Assembly: GCA_026985055.1 (NCBI GenBank)
Contig: JALSQZ010000132.1
Span: 1-64,000, forward strand
DNA: 64,000 nt
Direction: 5' to 3'
Source: Sedimenticola sp.
GTDB taxonomy: Bacteria; Pseudomonadota; Gammaproteobacteria; Chromatiales; Chromatiaceae
A program made the translations under genes and the position numbers. Under the pieces are notes generated by a model, which saw only the letters and a list, made by a program, of their open reading frames with translations, did not search any database and was not told the DNA's origin. The first letter of the stretch is position 1. The number at the start of each line of letters is the position of its first letter. Positions 56,158 through 64,000 of the stretch are shown here, piece after piece.

Positions 56158-56978
56158 GAAGTCTTTCCTCGCAATACATTGGCCAGTTTTCGCAGGGAAG
56201 CAAAGATATCTTCATCCAGCGGATCGACCTCCACCAGTTCTGCATTCAGCGCACGGGCCAGAACCCCTGCGGTGGTATTGGCGTGCTCGGGCTGGACGAT
56301 GATGGCATGAATGCCAAGGCGCCGGGCCTGGTCGATAAGAGCGGCCAGACTGCGGCTGTTGGGTTCCTTGCCATGCGCTTCCACGGCCAGCTGATGCAGG
56401 TGGTAGCGGCGTGCAAAGTAACTCCAGGCCGGGTGGTACACCAGAAAGGTCTTTCCTTTCAGGGGCGCCAATCCTGCCTCTAGTTCTGAGTCCAGGGCAT
56501 CCAGTTTTCCGGCGAATGCCTGATAGCCGGTTTGCAGTTGCTCTTGCAGGTCCGGGAAGCGTTTTGTCAGCTCCGTGGTGAGGACGCGCGCATGTTGCTT
56601 TACCAGACTGGGGTCGGTCCAGATATGCGGATCCGATTCCTGGCCATGCGCATGGTCTTCAATGAGATTCAGCCCCTGGCGCATGTCGAGTATGCGCATG
56701 GAAGGATTGGCGCTGTGAAACCGTGGCAGCCAGCTCTGCTCGAATGGCACCCCTGCGCGGACATAGAGCGCAGCTTTGGACAGGCGTGCGATCTGGCGTG
56801 GCGAGGGCTGGTAGGTGGCGGGGTTGAAACCCTTGCCCACCATGGCTTCCACCCGCAGGGCATCACCCGCGATGGCTTCCACTATGGTTTTCTGCGGCAA
56901 TACGCTGACGAATATCAGAGGCTTGCCATAAAGCATGCCCGAGGCAAGAAGGAACAGAAAAAAGGTGAGAAAGCGCAT
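56154..56978 (-). CDS. znuA: Zinc ABC transporter substrate-binding protein
   Basis: The 274-residue protein has a signal peptide and the cluster A-I fold. Two metal histidines are seen (SDPHIWTDP and LVYHPAWSYFARRY) with an acidic ligand in QPEH. The first expected histidine is replaced: the usual G-x-D-P-H-x-Y-E-P reads GFNPATYQPS here. The loop before DPH contains HAH but is short. A Zur-like box lies 20 bases upstream. Metal specificity could be altered by the missing ligand. Confidence 0.87.
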   Translation of the reverse strand: MRFLTFFLFLLASGMLYGKPLIFVSVLPQKTIVEAIAGDALRVEAMVGKGFNPATYQPSPRQIARLSKAALYVRAGVPFEQSWLPRFHSANPSMRILDMRQGLNLIEDHAHGQESDPHIWTDPSLVKQHARVLTTELTKRFPDLQEQLQTGYQAFAGKLDALDSELEAGLAPLKGKTFLVYHPAWSYFARRYHLHQLAVEAHGKEPNSRSLAALIDQARRLGIHAIIVQPEHANTTAGVLARALNAELVEVDPLDEDIFASLRKLANVLRGKTS

Positions 56979-56997
56979 CGGTATTCCTTGTTGAACG

Positions 56998-57016
56998 AAT
57001 GTTATATTGTATCACT
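56998..57016. promoter_or_regulatory. Probable Zur operator in the znuA divergent promoter
   Basis: AATGTTATATTGTATCACT matches the gammaproteobacterial Zur consensus (GAAATGTTATA-N-TATAACATTTC): the left half is perfect over nine positions and the right half matches at about six of nine. It lies between znuA and the zinc-ribbon gene and could repress both. Confidence 0.7.
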
Positions 57017-57038
57017 CCAAATCTTTCGCCCAGCTGTT

Positions 57039-57596
57039 ATGAGCACCAGTCTGTTTCTCTATCCCCTGCCGCCGCTGGAAAAGCCTCCGGAGATGCGCGC
57101 AGTTATCGAACCATTGCGCCAGGCTGGATTTCTGGGGAAATCCCTGGATGAAAACAGATATGCAGTCGGGGAAGGTTTTTTCAACTGCATGACTTTTGCC
57201 GGCTGCTCGCCACATCTGCGCCTGGATCCTCCTGTAGAGGGGGACTGGCGCTTCTGCCATGTGCAGATTCATGCCAGCGAACGGCCACGTTTGCGCATGA
57301 CGCCGCATCGGGGGCGTCCCCGCTGCCCTGTCTGCCGCGCTGGCCTTGCCGACTGGAAGAAGTATCTGGATGAATGGAAGCAAGATGCCAGTCAGAAGCT
57401 TGGGTGTGTTTCCTGCGGAGCGAATATTGCGGTGGCGGAGCTGGACTGGCGTCAGTATGGCATGGCGGCGCGATGCAGCGTGGAAATTCATCAGGTCTAT
57501 CCGGGAGAGGCATTGCCCCAGGATGGTCTGTTGCAATTGCTGGGAAAACTTACCGGCCGGGATTGGGCCTATGCCTGGGCGGAGAGCCGCTCATGA
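57039..57596 (+). CDS. Probable Zur-controlled zinc-ribbon protein
   Basis: A 185-residue cytoplasmic protein with two CxxC pairs (C96PVC99 and C123VSC126), a classic zinc ribbon or rubredoxin-like knuckle. N-terminal segments SPHLRLDPPVEGDWRFCHVQIH and RLRMTPH are conserved-looking but not recognised. It is transcribed away from znuA with the Zur-like box between. It may be a zinc-economy or metal-handling factor. The stop overlaps the end of the convergent EEP-family gene by 28 bases. Confidence 0.7.
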   Translation: MSTSLFLYPLPPLEKPPEMRAVIEPLRQAGFLGKSLDENRYAVGEGFFNCMTFAGCSPHLRLDPPVEGDWRFCHVQIHASERPRLRMTPHRGRPRCPVCRAGLADWKKYLDEWKQDASQKLGCVSCGANIAVAELDWRQYGMAARCSVEIHQVYPGEALPQDGLLQLLGKLTGRDWAYAWAESRS

Positions 57597-58399
57597 GAGG
57601 AAGGCGCGATGGCCTCTTCCGGGAGTTCCAGCTCCATGGCTACCGGAAGATGATCGGACAGGGGATAGTCCAGCACCCGGGATTGAATGATGTTCAGGTT
57701 GCGTGATACCAGGATATGATCAAATTTCTTTACAGGACGCCAGCTGGGGAAAGTGGCCTGGTCGCAGGCGGGTTCATTCATGTCATGGGCTTCGATGAAA
57801 CGCCGGATCTCGCTGGCGTCACAGCCTGCATTGAGATCGCCCATGAGAACCACATTGGGCCGGTTTTCCAGTAGTTCGCTGAGAAAGGCCAGTTGTTTGG
57901 CCCGGGCGCGCCGGCCCAGAGCCAGGTGTGCGCTGCACAGCATCAGGGCTTCACGGTGGCTGCCGAACTCCAGCAGCATGGCGCCACGCCCCGGCCCCCC
58001 AGGCAGCTTGTGATGGGTGATCTGTTGGGGACGAAAGCGGCTGAGAAAACCGTTGCTGTGTTGGGCAATGACCCCGATATTGCGATTGATCTGGCGATAC
58101 CAGTAAGGAAAGCCCGCCCGGTGAGCCAGATATTCGGTAATGTCGACAAAACCACAACGCAAACTGCCGGCGTCCACTTCCTGCAGGCTGACCATGTCGT
58201 ACCGGGAAAGCATGGATGCCATGCGGTTGAGATTGAGCATGCGTTCCCGGTGCGGGAATACATGCTTCCAGCCCTTGGTGACGTATTCCCGGTAACGTCC
58301 GGTATCCACGCCCACCTGAATGTTGTAGCTGAGCAGGGAAAAACGCCGCGGCAAAGTGCTGCCGCGGATGCTGACATCCTTGTCCGCGGCAGAGCTCAT
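57569..58399 (-). CDS. Endonuclease/exonuclease/phosphatase-family protein
   Basis: The 276-residue protein has the EEP fold: SLLSYNIQVGVDTGRY, MVSLQEVDAGS, MGDLNAGCDASEI and DYPLSDHLPVAMEL, giving the metal Glu and the catalytic Asp/His. Family members cleave DNA, phosphoinositides or sphingomyelin; the substrate is open. No signal peptide. The ATG at 58399 overlaps the dsbA stop (ATGA). The 3' end runs into the zinc-ribbon gene. Confidence 0.84.
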   Translation of the reverse strand: MSSAADKDVSIRGSTLPRRFSLLSYNIQVGVDTGRYREYVTKGWKHVFPHRERMLNLNRMASMLSRYDMVSLQEVDAGSLRCGFVDITEYLAHRAGFPYWYRQINRNIGVIAQHSNGFLSRFRPQQITHHKLPGGPGRGAMLLEFGSHREALMLCSAHLALGRRARAKQLAFLSELLENRPNVVLMGDLNAGCDASEIRRFIEAHDMNEPACDQATFPSWRPVKKFDHILVSRNLNIIQSRVLDYPLSDHLPVAMELELPEEAIAPSSHERLSAQA

Positions 58400-59007
58400 T
58401 TTTTGCGGTCGGCGATGGTTTTTTCGATGAGCGCGTCGGTGATTTCCAGAACCTGCGGCGTGTTCTTTATGCGATAGCGTCCGTCCACGATCATCATGGG
58501 CACCGAGCGTACCCCGTAACGACGCATCAGAGCCGCGGCGCGATTGGCCTTGGTCTGCACCGTAAAGGAGTTCAAAGTGGCATGGAACTTGTCCATGTCC
58601 ACGCCGTTTTCCTTGAGAAAGGCATCGATTTTCGCCTGGGTATTCAGGCGGCGTTTCTGCTCGTGTATGGCCTTGAACCAGGCATTGTGCAGACGTTTTT
58701 CCTCGCCCATGACTTCCAGCGCGAAGAAGTTTTTCGCATGCAGATTGGCGACACCACCAAACATGGCAGGCATATGCCGGAATTTCACATTCTCCGGCAG
58801 TTTTTTCTTCCATTCCTGCAGGGAAGGATCCAGGTTGTTGCAATGGGGACAGGTGTACATGAAGAACTCCATGACCTCCACCTCATCACCACTGCCCATT
58901 GGGGGGGCAGGGGTAATGCTGTCATAGTTGACGCCTTCTTTCAGGTCGGCCGCAGCAATGTTCAGGGACATCAGGCCGAGAGTGAGCAATAGGAAAAGTT
59001 TTTTCAT
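58396..59007 (-). CDS. dsbA: Thiol:disulfide interchange protein DsbA
   Basis: The 203-residue periplasmic oxidase has a signal peptide (residues 1-19), the redox motif CPHC in MYTCPHCNNL and the cis-proline in RSVPMMIVDG. It introduces disulfides in exported proteins and would be needed for SoxA and autotransporter folding. Length is normal. The upstream gap 59008-59248 contains no gene. Confidence 0.93.
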   Translation of the reverse strand: MKKLFLLLTLGLMSLNIAAADLKEGVNYDSITPAPPMGSGDEVEVMEFFMYTCPHCNNLDPSLQEWKKKLPENVKFRHMPAMFGGVANLHAKNFFALEVMGEEKRLHNAWFKAIHEQKRRLNTQAKIDAFLKENGVDMDKFHATLNSFTVQTKANRAAALMRRYGVRSVPMMIVDGRYRIKNTPQVLEITDALIEKTIADRKK

Positions 59008-59248
59008 GGATAATATTCTCCTGGAGTGGGAATTTTTCTATTTATTCAGCAGAAACTGGGACAGTCCGGGGTAATTGAAGTTCAGTCATGAAGGAGTATT
59101 CTACAGGCTGAAGGCGTAACAGTATATGAACCTGTTTGGCGCTTCGGGCAGGAAAGGCTGGTTTTTTCAATCAAGAGCATTGTCCAATGCGCCCTGATGA
59201 ACTCACGGATTCAGCCGTGGGTTTCGAAAAATGGCAGCCAAAACCGGA

Positions 59249-59803
59249 TCAACTCACGCGCAGCCTCCCCGGGCGCCAGGGTCGATCCACCTTCCCCAGC
59301 AGTCGGCCCTGTTCATCGAACTCCAGGCTGTCGCCGTATTCTCGCCGGTAGATGAATCCCCGGCCGTGCCGCCAGCCCAACGGATATTCTTCCTGGTTCT
59401 GTCGAAACAGCCGCCGCACATGGTCGAACTGGCGGGCTTCCGGCCAACTGGCGATGTCCTCGGGCAGCGGCAGGTTCAGCATCCACGGGCACAGGGCCAC
59501 CACGAACAGGGGGCTGGGTGTACTGCTCGGCAGGATCTGCAGCCAGGGCTTGAAGCGGGCGCGGGCTTCCCGGTCGAGCTGTTCCTGGCGCTGGCGAACG
59601 GCTTCGATCAGCGCCGCTTCATTACCCAGAATGACTGCCAGTTGCGGCGTGATGCGCTTGGCATCTGCCAGCTCGTCGATGAAGCGATCGAGGCGGCGCA
59701 GGGCCTTGTTGACGTTGCGATAGCCCATGCGCCGGGCCAGATCCGAACGGCGCATGCCCTTGGCTGCCAGGGTCCGTTCGATGTAGGTTTTCAGAGGATT
59801 CAT
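59249..59803 (-). CDS. Unknown protein with N-terminal HTH-like region
   Basis: The ~184-residue protein begins MNPLKTYIERTLAAKGMRRSDLARRMGYRNVNKALRRLDRFI, which resembles a Cro/Xre helix-turn-helix. The rest is unrecognised and ends in charged, Arg/Trp-rich sequence (YPLGWRHGRGFIYRREYG). The ATG at 59803 overlaps the stop of the preceding small gene (ATGA) and has GGAGG upstream. Possible small regulator; target unknown. Confidence 0.65.
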   Translation of the reverse strand: MNPLKTYIERTLAAKGMRRSDLARRMGYRNVNKALRRLDRFIDELADAKRITPQLAVILGNEAALIEAVRQRQEQLDREARARFKPWLQILPSSTPSPLFVVALCPWMLNLPLPEDIASWPEARQFDHVRRLFRQNQEEYPLGWRHGRGFIYRREYGDSLEFDEQGRLLGKVDRPWRPGRLRVS

Positions 59804-60024
59804 GCGCACTCCTCCGAGGGCGCGACCTGCAGCCCCAGCAGGGTTCCCTCCGGTGTCAGGAATGCAGTGGCCTGGTCCAGTTCGAGGGGCTGAACCTCCT
59901 CCGGCCAGGCCTCGAATGGTTGCAAGAGGATGGTGATGGTTTCACTGCCGACTTCCAGAAAAAGCCGCCGACCCTTCGGGCGAAGATGCAGGTCCAGGAT
60001 CCTGGATGACTGGGATGGATTCAT
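59800..60024 (-). CDS. Small unknown protein coupled to the HTH gene
   Basis: A 74-residue protein (MNPSQSSRILDLHLRPKGRRLFLEVGSETITILLQPFEAWPEEV...) with predicted beta strands and an acidic C-terminus. A good AGGAG site precedes the ATG at 60024. Its stop overlaps the start of the HTH-like gene. No family is recognised; a toxin-antitoxin-like pairing is possible but unsupported by any motif. Confidence 0.6.
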   Translation of the reverse strand: MNPSQSSRILDLHLRPKGRRLFLEVGSETITILLQPFEAWPEEVQPLELDQATAFLTPEGTLLGLQVAPSEECA

Positions 60025-60353
60025 GTCGATTCTCCTGCTCCAGGTGAGAATGCAGCGAAGGCATCCCGTGGAGCGAGCAGGAGCCACGCTTTAGCAGAAT
60101 TTGTGAATCGCCCTGCAAGTTGTTGGTTAAATCGGCGATGGGTTTGTACTCAGTTACAGATTCATCTTACCCGCGTTTCCAGGGTGGGTACAAGAGGAAA
60201 GGAAATGCCAGCGACAGTTCGCGTCGTCGTTGAACCGGAGCCGCCAATGGCTGAAGGGAGCAGGCAATCCTTGCCTAGATCTCAAAAAAGACCCAGGCCA
60301 ATAGTAGCTTGGGTCTTTCCAGGATATATTTAACTGTACCCAGTTAGGGTGTT
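60025..60353. other. Intergenic region downstream of ssb
   Basis: No gene is supported here. The region contains the ssb terminator (60284-60322) and two similar short stretches, GTACTCAGTTAC near 60148 and GTACCCAGTTAG near 60337, which may be chance or traces of an old insertion. Confidence 0.5.
60284..60322 (-). terminator. ssb terminator
   Basis: On the minus strand AAAGACCCA pairs with TGGGTCTTT around a 13-base loop, followed by TTTTGAG. It lies 30-70 bases beyond the ssb stop. Confidence 0.75.
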
Positions 60354-60806
60354 CTAAAAGGGAATATCATCTTCCAGGTCGTCAGCATGCATTTGCTGGG
60401 GGGCGCTGGAAGACTGCTGATTGTTACGCCCGGCCGGGGCAGACTGGGAGTAGTCGGTGCTGCCTTCACGGCGATCGAGCATATGCATTTCGCTGGCGAC
60501 GATCTCGGTGGTATAGCGATCCTGTCCATCCTGCCCCTGCCACTTGCGGGTGCGCAGGCTGCCTTCGATATAGACCTTGGAGCCCTTCTTCAGGTATTCC
60601 CCGGCAATTTCCGCCAGGCGGTTGAAGAATACGACCCGGTGCCATTCGGTGCGTTCCTGCTGCTCGCCGGATTGTTTGTCCTTCCAGGTCTCGGACGTGG
60701 CAACCGTGATGTTGGTGACCGCGCCACCGCTGGGCATGTAGCGGGTTTCTGGATCCTTGCCCAGATTGCCGATGAGAATAACCTTGTTTACGCCTCGGGA
60801 TGCCAT
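60354..60806 (-). CDS. ssb: Single-stranded DNA-binding protein
   Basis: The 150-residue protein has an N-terminal OB fold ([71 protein letters not shown]), a Gln/Ser-rich linker and the acidic tip DLEDDIPF that recruits partner proteins. It coats single-stranded DNA in replication and repair. It lies 55 bases after an MFS gene; uvrA diverges further upstream, as in many gammaproteobacteria. Confidence 0.96.
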   Translation of the reverse strand: MASRGVNKVILIGNLGKDPETRYMPSGGAVTNITVATSETWKDKQSGEQQERTEWHRVVFFNRLAEIAGEYLKKGSKVYIEGSLRTRKWQGQDGQDRYTTEIVASEMHMLDRREGSTDYSQSAPAGRNNQQSSSAPQQMHADDLEDDIPF

Positions 60807-60861
60807 GTTTCCTCCTTAGTGTTTCCGTCCATGAAAATCAGTATCAAATCAGACTGGCAGT

Positions 60862-62079
60862 TTAACCTTCATCCGCATTCTTTGCATCTGCTTTGACGGG
60901 CACCTTCATCCCCGCTGCAAGCAGGCCCCACAGGATAATGAAGGCCAGCGCCATGAGAAACACGGATGTCTGGGAAAATTGGTGATGTACCCAGCCACCC
61001 AGCAGACCACCGAAAAAGGCGCCACTGAATTGAGAAGTGGAATACACGCCCATGGCGGTACCGCGCATGGAACCGGGGGCCATTTTGGATACCAGAGAGG
61101 GTAGGGTCGCTTCCAGCAGATTGAAACCGGTGAAGAAAATCAGCAACATCAGTCCCAGTCCCCAGAGGCTGGTGGCGAGCAGCCAGAAACCTGCCAGCGC
61201 CACTCCCAGCAATCCGATGGCGCCGATAAATACCTGTTTCATCCTGCCTTTCTTTTCCGCCATGATGACGAAAGGAACCATCAGTCCCATGGATAACAGC
61301 ATCACGGGAAGATACAGCCAGGTGTGTTTTTCTACTGGCAGCCCGGCATCGCGCAGTACCAGGGGCAGGGCAAGGAACAGGGATGTCAGCACCAGATGCA
61401 GGGTGAAGATGCCCATGTCCAGACGCAACAACTGTGTATCCCGCAATACCTTGCCGAACATGCCGGGCACGGCTTCGGCTTCGCCATGGACGCTGCTTTT
61501 CTCCGGAGTGGGAACCACCAGCAGCAGGATCAGGATGCCGGCAATGGCCAGGGCGGCGGTGATCCAGAACAGGCCGGGTACACCGACCCAGGTATTGAAC
61601 AAGGGGCCGGCAATCAGTGCTACGGTGAAGGAGAAACCGATGGTGACGCCCACCACGGCCATGGATTTGGTGCGTTGTTCGTCCCGGGTCAGATCGGCGA
61701 GCAAAGCCATGACTGCGGCGGCGATGGCGCCGCTGCCCTGAATGGCCCGTCCGACGATGATCATGTGGATGTCCTGTGCGCTGGCGGCAATGATGCTGCC
61801 CAGGGTGAACAGCAGCAGGCCGCCGACGATGACCGGTTTGCGCCCGATTTTGTCGGACAACAACCCGAAAGGGATTTGCAACAGGGCCTGGGTGAGTCCG
61901 TAGATGCCTATGGCCATGCCGATGAGTACCGGCGTGGCTGATGGCAGATGTTCGGCATACAGGGCGAAGACGGGCAGAATCAGGAACAGGCCCAGCATGC
62001 GTGAGCCATAGATTCCCGCCAGGCCGTAGGTGGCTCTGCGTTCCCTTTTGTTTAAGGCCGCGGATTCCTTGTTGTTCAT
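60862..62079 (-). CDS. MFS transporter (YajR-like)
   Basis: A 405-residue protein with 12 predicted membrane helices and the MFS signature [14 protein letters not shown] between helices 2 and 3. The N-terminal half ([24 protein letters not shown]) resembles the YajR subgroup, but the extra C-terminal YAM domain is absent. Substrate unknown. I prefer the ATG at 62079 over an upstream TTG at 62100. Divergent from uvrA. Confidence 0.85.
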   Translation of the reverse strand: MNNKESAALNKRERRATYGLAGIYGSRMLGLFLILPVFALYAEHLPSATPVLIGMAIGIYGLTQALLQIPFGLLSDKIGRKPVIVGGLLLFTLGSIIAASAQDIHMIIVGRAIQGSGAIAAAVMALLADLTRDEQRTKSMAVVGVTIGFSFTVALIAGPLFNTWVGVPGLFWITAALAIAGILILLLVVPTPEKSSVHGEAEAVPGMFGKVLRDTQLLRLDMGIFTLHLVLTSLFLALPLVLRDAGLPVEKHTWLYLPVMLLSMGLMVPFVIMAEKKGRMKQVFIGAIGLLGVALAGFWLLATSLWGLGLMLLIFFTGFNLLEATLPSLVSKMAPGSMRGTAMGVYSTSQFSGAFFGGLLGGWVHHQFSQTSVFLMALAFIILWGLLAAGMKVPVKADAKNADEG

Positions 62080-62149
62080 GTTGAAACAGGTTTGAAGCAA
62101 AACCGAATAACAGCGTATAGTACTCTGTTTCGTGCTCGTACGGAATGAC

Positions 62150-64000
62150 GATGGACAGTATTCGCTTGCGGGGCGCCCGCACCCATAACCTGAAGAATAT
62201 CGATCTGGAACTGCCCAGGGACAAGCTCATTGTCATTACCGGGCTGTCGGGGTCCGGCAAATCCTCACTGGCCTTCGATACCATTTATGCGGAAGGTCAG
62301 CGCCGTTATGTGGAATCCCTGTCTGCGTATGCGCGGCAGTTTCTGTCCATGATGGAAAAGCCGGATGTGGATCATATCGAGGGTTTGTCTCCGGCGATTT
62401 CCATCGAGCAGAAAACCACCAGCCACAATCCCCGCTCCACGGTGGGTACCATTACCGAAATCTACGATTACCTGCGCCTGCTGTTTGCCCGCGCCGGCAC
62501 GCCTCTGTGTCCCGAACATCATCTGCCCCTGGAAGCGCAGACCATCGAACAGATGGTGGATCAGGTCTTGGCGCTGCCCGAGGGCAGCAAGCTCATGCTG
62601 CTCGCGCCGGTGATCTCCGAGCGCAAGGGTGAATACCAGAAGCTCCTGCGGGAGTTGGCCGCCCAGGGATTCATTCGCGCACGCATCGACGGTGAGATCT
62701 GGGAGCTGGATGATGCGCCGGACCTGGATTTGCGCCGAAAGCACAGCATAGAAGCCGTAGTGGATCGCTTCAAGGTGCGTTCCGGGGATGAACAGCGCCT
62801 GCGGCTCACGGAGTCTTTCGAAACCGCCCTGCGTCTGGCCGATGGCGTGGCGCTGATTGCCTGGATGGACGAAGAGGGCAGGGAAGAGTTGATCTTTTCC
62901 GCCAATTTCGCCTGCCCGGTCTGTGGTCACAGCATCGAGGAACTGGAGCCGCGTCTGTTCTCCTTCAACAATCCGGTGGGTGCCTGTGAGGTCTGTGATG
63001 GTCTGGGCGTCAAGCAGAGCTTCGACGAGCACAAGGTAGTGGCCCATCCGGAATTGTCGCTGGCCGCCGGGGCGGTGCGTGGCTGGGACCGGCGCAATGC
63101 CTATTATTTCCAGATGCTCCAGTCATTGGCGCGTCACTATGATTTCGACCCGGAAACCCCCTGGCAGGATTTGCCGCAGAAAATCCGTGACACCATACTC
63201 TACGGCAGTGGCAGGGAGAGCATTCATTTCGATTATCACAACCACCTGGGCCGCCGGGTGAAGAAGACCCATCCTTTCGAGGGTGTGATACACAATATGG
63301 AACGGCGTTACCGGGAGACGGATTCCAGCGCTGTGCGTGAGGAGCTGTCCCGCTATCTGTCCAGCCATCCCTGCCCGGCCTGTGGCGGGGCGCGACTGAA
63401 TGAAGCGGCGCGCAATGTGTTCATCGAAGACGTGAATCTACCCCAGGTAACCTCCCGTTCGGTGTCTGACTGCCTGCGCTTCTTCGAAGAGCTGCAACTG
63501 CCGGGCAAGCGCGGCAAGATTGCCGACAAGATCATCAAGGAAATCCGTGAGCGCCTGAGTTTTCTGGTGAACGTGGGGCTGGATTACCTGACCCTGGATC
63601 GCAGCGCCGATACCCTGTCCGGGGGGGAGGCGCAGCGCATTCGGCTGGCTAGCCAGATCGGCGCCGGACTGGTGGGAGTAATGTATGTGCTGGACGAACC
63701 TTCCATCGGCTTGCATCAACGTGACAACGCCCGTCTGCTCAAGACCCTTACCTATTTGCGCGACCTGGGCAATACCGTCATCGTCGTTGAACATGACGAA
63801 GAAGCCATACGCAGCGCGGATCATGTAGTGGATATCGGCCCTGGCGCCGGCGTGCATGGCGGCGAAGTGGTGGCCCAGGGCAGCGCAGAGGAAGTGGCGG
63901 CCACCCCGGCTTCTCTTACGGGCAAGTACCTGAGCGGCGAGCGGGCAATCGCCTTGCCGCTGATGCGCACCCCGGTGGACAAGAAGCGCATGCTGGTGCT
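62150..64000 (+). CDS. uvrA: Excinuclease ABC subunit A, 5' part (truncated by window end)
   Basis: The frame is open from ATG 62150 to the window end, giving 617 residues of a ~940-residue protein. It has Walker [21 protein letters not shown] at residues 31-50, [15 protein letters not shown], a zinc module with CPVC and CEVC pairs around residues 256-283, a second CPAC and the ABC signature [12 protein letters not shown]. UvrA recognises damaged DNA with UvrB. An in-frame ATG at 62144 is possible. Diverges from the MFS/ssb transcript. Confidence 0.96.

Noticed and set aside
59249..60024. Small coupled gene pair as a toxin-antitoxin system
   Set aside because: The size and overlap fit, but neither protein shows a toxin or antitoxin motif beyond a weak HTH.
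60147..60346. Similar short sequences GTACTCAGTTAC and GTACCCAGTTAG as ends of an old insertion
   Set aside because: Only about ten matching bases, in direct orientation, without a duplication or any transposase remnant.
62265..63047. 260-codon minus-strand ORF inside uvrA
   Set aside because: It is the antisense of conserved uvrA coding sequence.

Overview
The window is chromosomal DNA of a sulfur-oxidising, Gram-negative bacterium, most likely a gammaproteobacterium related to the Chromatiales or Sedimenticola/Thiolapillus-type chemolithotrophs. That placement is an inference. It rests on a complete soxXAKYZB thiosulfate-oxidation cluster without soxCD, on gammaproteobacterial housekeeping genes (rdgC, hda next to an ArsC-family gene, fabA, cpdA, sfsA, pilSR, bolA), and on many signal-peptide and outer-membrane proteins. 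No rRNA, tRNA, CRISPR array, prophage or intact insertion sequence was seen.

Layout. 1-6 kb: a mobile-repeat remnant, an orphan radical SAM protein, rdgC and a two-gene membrane operon. 5.3-8.7 kb: a seven-gene minus-strand operon coupled by short overlaps (arsC family, wrbA-like, hda, methyltransferase, YqaA-like, a small unknown, histidine phosphatase). 9-18.4 kb: yihY, an exported DUF1800/DUF1501 pair, a solitary PstS-like protein, two thioredoxin-like proteins, and a TolC/short membrane-fusion-protein/acylphosphatase operon. 18.6-25.8 kb: sfsA, cpdA, fabA, proS, argG. 25.8-31.8 kb: an HD/CBS/HEPN-like protein, two metallo-beta-lactamase-fold proteins and a bufferin-type metallophore operon (bufA2-bufB-bufC). 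32-44.7 kb: an autotransporter esterase, pilSR, nadE, glnB, an EgtB-like protein, phoU, bolA, a soluble PDC-sensor protein, hisI and gloB. 44.9-50.3 kb: a queD-like gene and the sox cluster. 50.8-60 kb: a large SLH/Gly-Tyr repeat exoprotein, a zinc-uptake operon (znuACB-yidD-HIT-like-unknown) with a probable Zur box and a divergent zinc-ribbon gene, dsbA and small unknowns. 60.3-64 kb: ssb, an MFS transporter and the 5' part of uvrA.

Two interspersed repeat families stand out. The first is a ~240-bp MITE: four copies, 15-bp inverted ends beginning CCCGAATATTGCACC, 4-bp TTAA-like target duplications and a long internal hairpin. It is inserted exactly at gene stop codons in two places. The second is a multi-hairpin intergenic repeat whose stems differ between copies but keep pairing while loop sequences are conserved, so it looks like a structured RNA or DNA element.

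Functionally, sox gene products would oxidise thiosulfate in the periplasm, with DsbA and thioredoxin-like proteins handling periplasmic thiols. Metal homeostasis is covered by Zur-type zinc uptake and by the bufferin operon, probably for copper. PilSR, GlnB, PhoU and the HD/CBS/HEPN protein provide regulation.
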